Source: an uncultured Saprospiraceae bacterium
GTDB taxonomy: Bacteria; Bacteroidota; Bacteroidia; Chitinophagales; Saprospiraceae
Reading direction: 5' to 3'
Assembly: GCA_938028705.1 (NCBI GenBank)
Contig: CALIZI010000433.1
Location: forward strand, 1 to 41,308
Length of the DNA: 41,308 nucleotides
How positions within the stretch are numbered: position 1 is the stretch's first letter; each line of letters opens with the position of its first letter. This document shows positions 17,175 to 26,229 of the stretch, in pieces. The notes beneath the pieces were generated by a model. It was not told where the DNA came from, searched no databases, and saw nothing but the letters and a program-made list of their open reading frames with translations. Made by a program: the position numbers and the translations under genes.

Positions 17175-18581
17175 TCATTTTAGATATTTCCTTAGCCATA
17201 GATAATCAACTCCATAAAGTGTTGCATCTTCTAATTCAGCTAAACTTACTGCTTTTTCCTTCATCATTTTTGAAACAATATCAACAAACCCTTTAACCCT
17301 CAAATACATCAATTTCGACATTCCCTTTTTGCCAGATTCATTTTTCTTTCTGCTTATAAATTTTCGTAATCTCTGAATGAGCAAAGTTAATGGTTGCGTT
17401 TCACCAGTCTCATAGTACAACTTTATCAGAAGTCGGTCAAAAGATATGCGTCCTATTGTATCCTTGGGTTTAAAATCGCTGAACTCATACAGATTTTCTT
17501 CTGTTACGCTGTTATCAAAGGTATGCCTGAATAGAGTATTGGCTAATATCTCAGCTTGTTCCTGAAAACTCTCCGGGAGATGCGCTTTGTACGTGTCAAT
17601 AAACTCTCTTACTTTCCACAAATCCTTTTTATCTATGAGCAAAGCGGTTATCATATTTTTGTAGCGTTGCCAACTTATCCGACTGCTATCCAAAAACACG
17701 CCTTTATCTTTCAAGTGGTTGTTGATTTCGATATATTTTTTAGCATATTCAGGTTTCCCGTTATTTATTTGTGTGACACAATAGTTTATTAAATAACCAA
17801 GTATAGATTTTTCGAGGAACCTACCAAATTTAGGATAACCGCCACTCACTATCTTTTCTACCAAATTATCCATGCCGTCATATTCTTCATGCAACAAGGC
17901 ATCATAAATAAAGTGAAATATATCTGCCACCTCATTATTAGTGTGCATTTCATTTTCATATATTGGAACTAAAGCCATTAAAAAATCATCAAATTCACTT
18001 CTGGCATCCACTCGTTTAGCCTGAATCTCGGCATATATTCTGAGTTTATTTTCAACATAAAAAGCATCCAAACTATCCGAACATTGTTGCAAATACGCTG
18101 TGGTATCCTTTTCCTCCACCTTTTCAAATATAGCCCTCCATTGGTTGATTTTGAATTTGTTGTAATGGTGGTAGTAATCTCTGTTTTCATCAACATGGAC
18201 TTCCATTTGTTTGAGTAGCCCTTTTGTCATTTTGCCCATCAATCCCTTTTCTACATAATAATCCATTAATATGGAATTACTCATTGCCGAATTGTTCATG
18301 GCATGTGAATAGACCAAAAACCTGTTGATTATTTTTAAAGCTTTGGCCGAATAATGCTTTAGTTTATCCAAAGTAACCTTCGACTCATCAGCAAATAATT
18401 CATTCAATACCACCTCTTTTTCTAATCGCTTTTTACTGCCTCGATTTTTGATTAAATAGCGAATCAACTGTTTTTCGATAGCCTGATTTTTAAATTCTTC
18501 ATGTTTTAGAAAAGTATTGAGTGTGTCTATATCATTTTCGGCTAACGAATCGATAAGCAGGTAGATTTTAGTTCCTTTCAT
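17175..18581 (-). CDS. Large all-helical (TPR-like) protein of unknown function
   Basis: The 468-residue product has no signal peptide and is almost entirely predicted helix with charged repeats. It starts KIYLLIDSLAENDIDTLNTF and continues FLKHEEFKNQ, in the manner of a Bacteroidota family whose N-terminus reads L..L...E...F..FL.S..FN. Later segments (YFVEN-type and ETGETQPLTLLIQRLRKFI) suggest TPR- or HEAT-like repeats that bind protein or peptide. A TATATTTG box at 18642-18649 provides a promoter about 60 bp upstream. No catalytic residues are visible. Its job cannot be inferred from neighbours, which are in opposite orientation. Confidence 0.65.
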   Translation of the reverse strand: MKGTKIYLLIDSLAENDIDTLNTFLKHEEFKNQAIEKQLIRYLIKNRGSKKRLEKEVVLNELFADESKVTLDKLKHYSAKALKIINRFLVYSHAMNNSAMSNSILMDYYVEKGLMGKMTKGLLKQMEVHVDENRDYYHHYNKFKINQWRAIFEKVEEKDTTAYLQQCSDSLDAFYVENKLRIYAEIQAKRVDARSEFDDFLMALVPIYENEMHTNNEVADIFHFIYDALLHEEYDGMDNLVEKIVSGGYPKFGRFLEKSILGYLINYCVTQINNGKPEYAKKYIEINNHLKDKGVFLDSSRISWQRYKNMITALLIDKKDLWKVREFIDTYKAHLPESFQEQAEILANTLFRHTFDNSVTEENLYEFSDFKPKDTIGRISFDRLLIKLYYETGETQPLTLLIQRLRKFISRKKNESGKKGMSKLMYLRVKGFVDIVSKMMKEKAVSLAELEDATLYGVDYLWLRKYLK

Positions 18582-18641
18582 AAATTACTTTTAAAGCATT
18601 ATTTATTATTTAAATAGCTAAAAAACAATTTTATACAGTGG

Positions 18642-18649
18642 CAAATATA
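18642..18649 (-). promoter_or_regulatory. -7 box TATATTTG of the helical-repeat gene
   Basis: TATATTTG exactly matches the TAnnTTTG consensus on the minus strand, about 60 bp upstream of the ATG at 18581. The -33 TTTG is not clear. Confidence 0.5.
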
Positions 18650-18813
18650 TTAAAATATAAAATAACTTTTGACGTAAAATAGGAATAAAATGTATTGTCG
18701 GGCAAGCAATGTGTAAAGATATTTGCCAGCGCATTATGAATTTAAGTTCCGGCTATCCAATAGATTTTTATGCGGGATAATGTCGGATAAATTATTTAAC
18801 AAAATTAGATACT

Positions 18814-19404
18814 ATGATTTTACTATGCGGTGGTCCCGACTACGGTGCCTATTTTATGAGTGCCCTGACGCTCCTGTTTTTTATTGCCTTCGTAAGAGCA
18901 GCTCTTAGCTCCTCCGTTGTTGCCCGTTCAATGAACCAAGGCGGTTTGAGTGTGGAAGGCGTTGAGGTTGCTTCAGCAGAATATTACCAAGCAATGAAAG
19001 AGCAACTTGACACACATGGTATAAAAGGGTTGGCTACAACCATCAAAACGCTCCCCGAAGGTGGAGTAGGCAAGCCAATGAGAGAATATCTGCGTGTGAA
19101 GAAAGATGATGTTATTTTCTACGTCTGCACCTTCAGACTTGGCACCAGTCAGGTCTTTACTTATTGGCAAATAGCACCCAAAAATTTCTGGAGAAGGTTC
19201 TGGAGAATCATCCCCATTTTGGGCAATTTGATTATCGCAATGTTTATGCCCGTAACACTGTACAAAATTGATGTATCATCTGCGCTTAATGGCATTATTC
19301 AGGAAGATTTGAAAGCTGTCACCGCACAGTTTAGCCAGAATAAGGGCATTAGAGAACTGAATGATGTGGATTATGTACGAATGAATAAACTGTATTCCCG
19401 ATAA
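18814..19404 (+). CDS. Membrane protein paired with the VirD4/HerA-like ATPase
   Basis: This 196-residue protein has an N-terminal membrane helix (about 13-32, YFMSALTLLFFIAFVRAAL). A soluble domain follows (about 40-120, including KKDDVIFYVCTFRLGTSQVF), then a second membrane helix after Arg/Trp-rich NFWRRFWRI (about 133-150, ILGNLIIAMFMPVTLYKI). It ends with a cytoplasmic tail. The stop is 6 bp before the ATPase start, so the two are surely co-transcribed. Many coupling-type ATPases act with a membrane anchor, and this protein could recruit the ATPase, which has no membrane helices of its own. I do not recognise the family. Confidence 0.65.
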   Translation: MILLCGGPDYGAYFMSALTLLFFIAFVRAALSSSVVARSMNQGGLSVEGVEVASAEYYQAMKEQLDTHGIKGLATTIKTLPEGGVGKPMREYLRVKKDDVIFYVCTFRLGTSQVFTYWQIAPKNFWRRFWRIIPILGNLIIAMFMPVTLYKIDVSSALNGIIQEDLKAVTAQFSQNKGIRELNDVDYVRMNKLYSR

Positions 19405-19410
19405 TCTTAG

Positions 19411-22400
19411 TTGATGGATAGAAGCGAATCACTCACTGCAAATTTCTACGCATGGGAAATGCGTGGTCGTGGCTGGATGTTATGGGATGAACCTGTTGAT
19501 ATTGAGCCAACTTTCTTTCCATTTTTCTATCATGATGTGCTTTACCCCGTCATCCAAGACAAGGGTGACGGGCGTAGGCACTCCTCTCTGAGTTGGGTAG
19601 TGTCCAAAATCTCTCAACTTATCCAACCAACACCTCAAGAACAAGAATTTACCGTTCCCGAAGAACCGCCGCCTTACTCTCCTCCGCAAATCAGTTCTTT
19701 AGTTGAGTTAAGCGTCCATTTGCCTAAAAATTGGAAAGGACGAGCAGAGGCATTTCATCAGTTTTTGTATTCGCTTGCCACTTCACGTATTCCTGTTTCT
19801 TTTGAAATTATTGGTACTGGTAGCGATATATATTTACATTTTACGACTGCCGATTTTCAAGCGAAATGGTTGTATGACCAACTCTATGTTCTCTTTCCAA
19901 ATATCGCCATAGACGATGCTCACCCGAAGCTATTTGAACTATTCAACCCTGATTATACAGATGTACAATGTGTTGATTACGGACTGGCACAGGAATTTAT
20001 GCGTCCCATTACTCCATTAAATCCTACCGCAATTACACTGAATATCGCTACTGCACTGGAAGGATTTACAGAAGGCGAACTTGGTGTCTTCCAAGTGATG
20101 ACACAAGGCGCAGTCAATCCATGGACACCAAGTATTCACAGGTCAGTATCGGATGGTGGAAATGGGTCTTTTTTTATGGATGCACCTGAAATGCCACGCC
20201 TCGCACAAGAAAAAACGAGATTCCCTTTATGTGCAACCATTATCAGAACATTGGTGCAGACGAAAAATGAATATCGTACTCATCTATTGAATGAAAACAT
20301 GATGAAAGCGGTTATATCCGGCTCTCGGTCACAGACCAATACCCTGATTCCAATGGTTGAAGTAAATTACCCCTCGCACATTCACGCTGTCGATATTTTA
20401 AGGCGGCAATCTCGCCGTTATGGAATGCTCCTCAACACCCAAGAACTCTCCAGCCTCATCCAATTTCCCACCGCCCAGCGTGGTAAATTAGCTGTCTCAC
20501 AACGCACCGCCGTAGTCGCTCCACAAGCCCTGCAAAACAATAAAACGGTACTTGGTAATAATATCTATCTTGGCAAAGAAACGCCTGTAAGCTTATCCAT
20601 AAGTCAAAGACTCCGCCACACTCATATTATTGGTGCGACAGGAACTGGTAAATCTACCTTGCTACTCAATATGATGATTCAGGATGTGATGCAAGGAAAA
20701 GGTGTAACACTCCTTGACCCACACGGCGATGTAGCAGATACCATACTCAAATACATTCCTGAAAACCGCATTAAAGATGTGGTGATTATCGACCCGTCAG
20801 ATTCCAAGTACCCAGTTGGTATCAATATTTTAGCTGTGCAATCCGAAGCGGAAAAGATTGTACTGTCGGGTGATTTGGCAGCTATGTTCAAACGTCTCTC
20901 AACTTCATGGGGAGACCAAATGGACGCAATTCTCGGTAATGCCGTCAATGTATTTTTAGAGCATCCAAAGGGCGGTACACTCCTTGAATTAAGGATGTTT
21001 TTAACCGATAATAAATTCCGCAAAAAAATACTATCTGAAATTGACGATGCTTATGTAAAGCACTTTTGGGAACGAGAATTTCCGATGCTGAGAAAGAACG
21101 CCGTTGCACCGCTTCTCACTCGTCTCGATATATTCCTTCGTGCAAAAGTCATCAGAAATATGATGGGGCAAAAGAAAGGTTTGGATTTTCAAAAAGTTAT
21201 CAACAGTAACAAAATTCTCATCATCAAACTCGCACAAGGCTTAATCGGTGAAGCGAACGCCTACCTCTTGGGGACGCTCATCACCTCAAAACTCTACCAA
21301 GCAGCCCAAAGCCGACAAACCCTTGACCAAGACAAACGAAAACCCTATTTCATCTACATCGACGAGTTTCAGAACTTTATCACACCGTCAATGGAATCAA
21401 TATTATCAGGGGCGAGAAAATTCGGATTAGGGCTTGTCTTGGTGCATCAGGATTTACAACAACTTTTTAAGGTAGATGCCAAAGTTGGTAACTCGCTCAT
21501 CTCGAATGCAGGAACGCGAATTTGCTTCAGAGTTGGTGAACTGGATGCACAGAAATTGAACAAAGGCTTTCATCATTTTGAGGTTGCTGATTTACAAAAT
21601 TTAGGTGTCGGTGAAGCCATTGTTCGTGCTGACAGGTCAGATAATGATTGCAATATTACGACCTTTCTTTTGCCTGATATTCCTGAAAACGCAGAACAAA
21701 TCAAGGGCGATATCATTGCCCACACACGCTCCAATTACAGCAACCAAACGAATGTTGATAAAGTCTTTAATTATGGCGGAAATGTTACCAACGAAAAACC
21801 GGAACCTAAACAAACCAAAGAATCACCTAAAACAAAAGAACCACCTAAACCAAAAGACCCACCACAACCAGAACCCAAAGTTGAAGTAAAAGGAGAACCC
21901 AAAGCACCTAAATCCGAATCAAAATCTCAAGCGGAAGAACCTACCCAAGACATCGACGAAGCCGCTGAAGCTTTCAAAGAAAAAGAACGCAAACGTGCTG
22001 AACAACGAGCACACACTCAACAACAAGAATTCATCCGAAAGACCGCTCAAGATTATGGTTTCAAAGCAATAATTGAAGAAGCAACGACCAATCCGGTAGG
22101 CAGAGTTGATGTCGGCATTCGCACTGATAAATTAAAGATAGCTTGTGAAATATCCGTCACCACACCACCGTCTTATGAACTCAAAAACATCCAAAAATGT
22201 CTCTCAAATGGCTACGATATTGTCGTGATGTGTTCGGAAGATGCCAAGCATTTAGCCAATATCAAAACGCTGTGTGATAAAGAACTCCCTACCTCTGCAT
22301 ATCCCAATGTCATTTTCGGTGATGCAAGAACATTGGTACAATTACTCAACAACATTTCCACACAAGAAAAACCACAGCAAAAGACCGTCAAAGGCTATCG

Positions 22401-22509
22401 TGTGAAAGTCAAATACTCCAACCTATCAGAACAAGACAAAACGACACAAATGAAAAATTTAGTGAGAACTATTTTAGATGCTCAACGGAAAAATAGAGAT
22501 AAAAAGTAA
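19411..22509 (+). CDS. VirD4/TraD/HerA-type ATPase with proline-rich linker and nuclease-like C-terminal domain
   Basis: The 1032-residue protein has a large N-terminal region (1-380) and an ATPase core. Walker A is GATGTGKS (408-415), followed by LLDPHGDVAD and VVIIDPSDSKYPVGIN. Walker B is YFIYIDEFQNF (about 646-656), then ILSGARKFGLGLVLVHQDLQ and RICFRVGELDAQKL. This is the pattern of type IV coupling proteins and their stand-alone relatives (DUF87/TraG-TraD fold), DNA or protein translocases. A Pro/Lys/Glu-rich linker (about 794-840) joins a C-terminal domain at about 870-985. That domain has GRVDV (Asp900) and CEIS (Glu913, Ser915), resembling a PD-(D/E)xK nuclease in which the Lys is replaced by Ser. 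No relaxase or VirB genes are in the window. The role could be element transfer, genome translocation or defence. Confidence 0.82.
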   Translation: MMDRSESLTANFYAWEMRGRGWMLWDEPVDIEPTFFPFFYHDVLYPVIQDKGDGRRHSSLSWVVSKISQLIQPTPQEQEFTVPEEPPPYSPPQISSLVELSVHLPKNWKGRAEAFHQFLYSLATSRIPVSFEIIGTGSDIYLHFTTADFQAKWLYDQLYVLFPNIAIDDAHPKLFELFNPDYTDVQCVDYGLAQEFMRPITPLNPTAITLNIATALEGFTEGELGVFQVMTQGAVNPWTPSIHRSVSDGGNGSFFMDAPEMPRLAQEKTRFPLCATIIRTLVQTKNEYRTHLLNENMMKAVISGSRSQTNTLIPMVEVNYPSHIHAVDILRRQSRRYGMLLNTQELSSLIQFPTAQRGKLAVSQRTAVVAPQALQNNKTVLGNNIYLGKETPVSLSISQRLRHTHIIGATGTGKSTLLLNMMIQDVMQGKGVTLLDPHGDVADTILKYIPENRIKDVVIIDPSDSKYPVGINILAVQSEAEKIVLSGDLAAMFKRLSTSWGDQMDAILGNAVNVFLEHPKGGTLLELRMFLTDNKFRKKILSEIDDAYVKHFWEREFPMLRKNAVAPLLTRLDIFLRAKVIRNMMGQKKGLDFQKVINSNKILIIKLAQGLIGEANAYLLGTLITSKLYQAAQSRQTLDQDKRKPYFIYIDEFQNFITPSMESILSGARKFGLGLVLVHQDLQQLFKVDAKVGNSLISNAGTRICFRVGELDAQKLNKGFHHFEVADLQNLGVGEAIVRADRSDNDCNITTFLLPDIPENAEQIKGDIIAHTRSNYSNQTNVDKVFNYGGNVTNEKPEPKQTKESPKTKEPPKPKDPPQPEPKVEVKGEPKAPKSESKSQAEEPTQDIDEAAEAFKEKERKRAEQRAHTQQQEFIRKTAQDYGFKAIIEEATTNPVGRVDVGIRTDKLKIACEISVTTPPSYELKNIQKCLSNGYDIVVMCSEDAKHLANIKTLCDKELPTSAYPNVIFGDARTLVQLLNNISTQEKPQQKTVKGYRVKVKYSNLSEQDKTTQMKNLVRTILDAQRKNRDKK

Positions 22510-22593
22510 CACTAAAAACACGCTCTAAATCATAGATTTACGGTCATTTTTTCGTATTTTTAAACTACATTTTCACAACAAAATAGTACAATT

Positions 22594-24084
22594 ATGAGCA
22601 AGAAAAATGTAGGTATTTGGATTCGCGTCAGCACCGACGACCAAGCCAAAGGAGACTCCCCCGAACATCACGAAAAGCGAGGGCGCATGTACGCAGAAGT
22701 CAAAGATTGGAATGTCGTGGAGGTTTATCATTTGGAAGGTGTGAGTGGTAAACAAGTGCTGCATCATCCCGAAGCACAACGCATGATTGAGGATGTGATA
22801 AGCGGCAAAATCACAGGTTTAATTTTCTCTAAACTTGCCCGTCTTGCACGCAACACAAAAGAACTCTTAGAGCTTTCCGATTTTTTCAGAGAACAGGAAG
22901 CCGATTTGATTTCATTGGAAGAAGCGGTAGATACCTCCTCGCCAAGCGGACGGCTCTTTTATACAGTCATCAGTGCTGTCGCGCAATGGGAACGAGAAGA
23001 AATTGCGTCGCGTGTTAAAGCATCCGTTCCCATACGTGCCAAACTCGGTAAACGTACTGGTGGAGACTCGCCACTTGGCTACAAATGGGTAGATAATCAA
23101 CTGGTCATTGATGAAAAAGAAGCACCATTACGCAAACTCATTTATGAGCTTTACGCGAAAGAAAAACGCAAGAAAACCGTTGCAAGAATCCTTAATGAAA
23201 AGGGTTATCGTACTCGAAAGAATAACCTTTTTACTTCACAGAGCATTACCAAAATCATTCAAGACCCTGTTTCAAAGGGTTTGCGCCGTGCTAATTACAC
23301 CACCTATAAAAACGGTAAAATGGTACGCAAGCCGGAAGAAGAATGGGTATTTACCCAAGTGCCTGCGATTGTATCTGAAGAACTTTGGGATGAATGCAAT
23401 CGTTTGATGGATAAGCAAACCATCAAAAGGAATCGTCCGGCAAAACGTGTGGTTCATCTTTTCTCTTCTCATCTCAGATGTCATTGCGGTGGAAAGATGT
23501 ATGTCCCAACGCACACACCGAAATATGTCTGCCGAGACTGTCGAAACAAAATTGCAAAGGATGACATGGAGAGTATTTTCCATGAGCAACTCAAAAGCTT
23601 TTTGTTTTCACAGAAAGATGTCGAACAGTATTTATCACAAGCTAAACGTATTCACACCGATAAGCAACGAGAATATGACAGCTTAAAGAAACAAGAGATA
23701 ACACTGAAAACAGAGTTGAACAATATTATCAGACTCAATACAAAAGGCATACTGACAGATGAGGATTTCCCTGACCATTACAATCCCGTCTCAAAACAGC
23801 TATCACAGATACGGGCGAATGTGAGTGGCGTACAGGGTGAGTTGGATGGTATCAATCAGTACTTGCGTGATAACGATTTTATGCTCAATGAGGCAAAGGA
23901 CTTGTATAGCCGGTGGCAACTACTTACCTTTGAGGATAAACGCTCCATAGTCGAACTCATCGTCAAAGACATCGTCGTCGCGAAGGATGAAATTGAAATT
24001 AACCTATTTTACGCACCAACGGCGAATCTCTCCCGCCACCCTCTCTTAAAAGGCGGTGAAATGGGTAACTATCCTTCTTGCTGA
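22594..24084 (+). CDS. Large serine recombinase
   Basis: This 496-residue site-specific recombinase has an N-terminal resolvase catalytic domain (nucleophile Ser13 in IRVSTDDQ; the arginine stretch FSKLARLARNTKE around 79-89; a long helix from about 125). It continues with a recombinase domain (KRTGGDSPLGYKW onwards) and a zinc ribbon (Cys296, Cys298, Cys313, Cys316 in LRCHCGG...VCRDC). A coiled-coil tail carries IVELIVKDIVV. This is the usual domain order of integrases of phages and integrative elements. It begins 84 bp after the ATPase. The last codons run into the first arm of a REP pair (24077-24103), so the stop codon is inside the repeat. I could not find the matching attachment sites. 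Confidence 0.92.
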   Translation: MSKKNVGIWIRVSTDDQAKGDSPEHHEKRGRMYAEVKDWNVVEVYHLEGVSGKQVLHHPEAQRMIEDVISGKITGLIFSKLARLARNTKELLELSDFFREQEADLISLEEAVDTSSPSGRLFYTVISAVAQWEREEIASRVKASVPIRAKLGKRTGGDSPLGYKWVDNQLVIDEKEAPLRKLIYELYAKEKRKKTVARILNEKGYRTRKNNLFTSQSITKIIQDPVSKGLRRANYTTYKNGKMVRKPEEEWVFTQVPAIVSEELWDECNRLMDKQTIKRNRPAKRVVHLFSSHLRCHCGGKMYVPTHTPKYVCRDCRNKIAKDDMESIFHEQLKSFLFSQKDVEQYLSQAKRIHTDKQREYDSLKKQEITLKTELNNIIRLNTKGILTDEDFPDHYNPVSKQLSQIRANVSGVQGELDGINQYLRDNDFMLNEAKDLYSRWQLLTFEDKRSIVELIVKDIVVAKDEIEINLFYAPTANLSRHPLLKGGEMGNYPSC

Positions 24085-24228
24085 ATTTATTTCAGCATCT
24101 CCCGAACGGTAGAAAACCCATGTTGCACAAAAGCGATAAACGTTTGTTTTTGAATAAGATACAGAGTTTTAGCTCACATTTAAACATCGTGCTTGTAGCT
24201 TGGGAGATACTGAAATAAATTCAGCAAG
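24077..24228. repeat. Inverted pair of REP-like palindromes at the recombinase 3' end
   Basis: The arm 24077-24103 and the arm 24202-24228 are inverted copies of a 27-bp unit with one mismatch. Each arm can itself fold as TGCTGAA-loop-TTCAGCA. The units resemble a REP-type repeat I remember from Bacteroidota genomes. The left arm contains the recombinase stop codon. The 98 bp between the arms and the stretch to 24349 hold no gene; there is a T/A-rich tract with repeated TTTACATTT near 24296-24335. Confidence 0.75.
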
Positions 24229-24349
24229 ACGTTCTGGTTTGGGAGTGTGGTCGCGTTCGGAAACGTTTTGTCCTACCCCCACGTACTACAAGCACTTTTA
24301 CATTTTACATTTATTATTTTACATTTTACATTTTTTTACTATATCATTT

Positions 24350-25489
24350 CTAATGATTATACACCAACATTACTCGTATGCCGGGTCCTGAAAAATTATT
24401 AACGAGGTCATTTTGTTGGATGCCTTGCTGTGTGGCGGGATTGTAGTACGCCATGAGGTAGCCTGTAAGGTGTTTGAATTGATGTTGGTAATTGATGAAA
24501 ACTGTTGCGTTTTTTGCTGTCCAATTATAATAAAAAATCGTGTTTATGGTATCAAAAAAACCAAGTGGATAGGAGGCGGTAATGGCAGAAAAATTTGCCG
24601 TGTTCTCAAATCCGAATGGTGTTTCGTCGAAGCTCGCTAAGAGGTGTTCGGCGATTACATTGAGTCCGTTTCCGATGTCGAAGGTGTAATCTGTGCCGAT
24701 ATTGAGCAAGGTTTGATTGGTGAATTGACCGACATTTTTTGATTTGTGGCTGTGTGTTGCTTCCAACCAAAGCCCTACTTTTAAATCCCATTTTCCGTCG
24801 ATACCGATTCTGTTTTCGGGTATTTTTTCGTGTTGATATTCAGGGAAACCTGTTAGCAAATCCATAGAATTTGCGGTTCGGTGGTGGTACGATACGGCGA
24901 TTTCTCCTTTGGGAACGGGGTACTGTACACGTCCGCCGATTTCGGGTATTTTTCGGTTGGTGATGACCGCATCGAAGCCTCTTGTTTTTTCGTTGCCGTA
25001 TAATGTCCACAGCCAAATATTCGCATTATTGAGAAAATAATATCTGCCGAGTGCGGCGTAAACGCCATTGGTCAATTGCAGCGGGTCGCGCGGGTCTATC
25101 TGATTGAACCATTGCATAGGTCGCAGCAAAGTAGCTGACCCGAAATCTATTTTTTGTAAGCCGATTCTAACTTCAAATTGCTTGTTGGTGTATCGCGTCC
25201 ACAGGCGGTATGAGTTGAGGTCAATGTCGCTCTGGGCAGTATCAAAAGGATGAAATAATGAGCGTATTGATAAATTTGCAGAAGCCTCAAAATCAATGCT
25301 TTGGAAGCTATCTATCGGTATTTTGTACGACAATTCGGGGATGTATCTGCCACCAACAAACCAGCCCAAATCATTATCAGGACTAAAACTGGAAATGAAC
25401 GAAATCTGCCCGTCAAATTCGAGTTTTTCTTGCGCGAATATGGGTATTGACAAGACTGAAAACAATATTAAATATATTTTTTTCTTCAT
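24350..25489 (-). CDS. Outer-membrane beta-barrel protein (porin-like)
   Basis: I prefer the ATG at 25489 (379 residues) over a GTG at 25501 because it begins directly with a signal peptide (KKKIYLILFSVLSIPIFAQ). The mature protein alternates polar and hydrophobic residues with aromatic girdles typical of a barrel. Examples are YRLWTRYTNKQFEVRIGLQK, DAVITNRKIPEIGGRVQYP and TIFYYNWTAKNATVFINYQH. The C-terminal strand ends in an aromatic residue (GIRVMLVYNH). The family is not identified and it has no TonB plug. It directly follows the TetR gene on the same strand, so the regulator probably controls it. The substrate is unknown. Confidence 0.75.
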   Translation of the reverse strand: MKKKIYLILFSVLSIPIFAQEKLEFDGQISFISSFSPDNDLGWFVGGRYIPELSYKIPIDSFQSIDFEASANLSIRSLFHPFDTAQSDIDLNSYRLWTRYTNKQFEVRIGLQKIDFGSATLLRPMQWFNQIDPRDPLQLTNGVYAALGRYYFLNNANIWLWTLYGNEKTRGFDAVITNRKIPEIGGRVQYPVPKGEIAVSYHHRTANSMDLLTGFPEYQHEKIPENRIGIDGKWDLKVGLWLEATHSHKSKNVGQFTNQTLLNIGTDYTFDIGNGLNVIAEHLLASFDETPFGFENTANFSAITASYPLGFFDTINTIFYYNWTAKNATVFINYQHQFKHLTGYLMAYYNPATQQGIQQNDLVNNFSGPGIRVMLVYNH

Positions 25490-25497
25490 CGAAAAAT

Positions 25498-26079
25498 TCA
25501 CTTCGTCAAAATACCGTAAAAGAAAAAACGGGTCAGTTCCATGATGAGTTTTTCTCCTGACGGATATATTTTATTGAGTTGCGGGTCCATGATTTTATTA
25601 TTTATATCATTGAGCATGTAGATGATAAATTCCATTTTCAAATCGGCTCTGATAGCACCTTCTTTTTGGGCTTTTTTGAAATCTTTTATCATGGTTTTTT
25701 GCGCTTTTTGCTGTGCATTTTCCAAGAGTTTTAACATCTCCGGATTGTCGCTTTGGTAGATGTCTTTTAGAAATTCTTTGCTGATACCTTTGGAGCGTTC
25801 ATATTTGAATTGAATGAGTTGTTCGATTTTTTGATGAAAAGAAATTTCCTGATTCATTATTCTGTCATAGCCCTCCTGCCCTTCACTTCTCAATTGCTCT
25901 ATCATGGCTTCGACCAATTCATCTTTATTTTTAAAATTTCGATAAAAGGTCATTTTACTTACACCTGCTTCTTTGCAGATTTCTTCTACTGTCACTCTGC
26001 GTATGCCATGTTTCCAAAAGAGATTTTTTGCTGTTTTGAGTAAGATGACCTTTGATTTGCTTCCTACTTGTGCTTCCAT
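25498..26079 (-). CDS. TetR/AcrR-family regulator
   Basis: The 193-residue protein has an N-terminal TetR helix-turn-helix (residues about 10-56: ILLKTAKNLFWKHGIRRVTV, EEICKEAGVSKMTFYRNFKNK). A variable helical ligand-binding domain (about 70-193) follows. It overlaps or abuts the downstream barrel gene on the same strand, so it is probably its regulator and may sense a compound that the barrel carries. Two inverted repeats of GTTAC/GTAAC type lie directly upstream (26090-26144), suggesting autoregulation. The ligand is unknown. Confidence 0.88.
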   Translation of the reverse strand: MEAQVGSKSKVILLKTAKNLFWKHGIRRVTVEEICKEAGVSKMTFYRNFKNKDELVEAMIEQLRSEGQEGYDRIMNQEISFHQKIEQLIQFKYERSKGISKEFLKDIYQSDNPEMLKLLENAQQKAQKTMIKDFKKAQKEGAIRADLKMEFIIYMLNDINNKIMDPQLNKIYPSGEKLIMELTRFFFYGILTK

Positions 26080-26089
26080 ATTCTTACCT

Positions 26090-26144
26090 TGTTACAAATG
26101 TAACATAAAGTTACGAATTTTGTTTTAATTTTGCAAATCGTAAC
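26090..26144. promoter_or_regulatory. Candidate TetR operators and promoter upstream of the regulator
   Basis: TGTTACAAATGTAACA (26090-26105) is a palindrome 10 bp from the start codon. A second, looser pair GTTACGA...TCGTAAC spans 26110-26144. A minus-strand TTTG and TAACTTTA fit the -33/-7 spacing between them, so a repressor bound here would cover the promoter. Confidence 0.55.
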
Positions 26145-26187
26145 ATTTATTTATTTTTAATTAACCCCCAAATAAAGCGATAAGACT

Positions 26188-26220
26188 TGCCTTGTATTTT
26201 GAAAATACAAGGCAAGTTTT
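26188..26220 (-). terminator. Strong hairpin after the FG-GAP lipoprotein gene
   Basis: CTTGCCTTGTATTTT and AAAATACAAGGCAAG form a near-perfect 33-bp palindrome just past the stop at 26230. It lacks a full T tract on the minus strand, so termination is likely but not certain. Confidence 0.5.
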
Positions 26221-26229
26221 CGGCTATTA

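Noticed and set aside
18814-24228. Complete conjugative element
   Set aside because: No relaxase, VirB4 or mating-pair proteins and no identifiable attachment sites were found, so only an orphan module is claimed.
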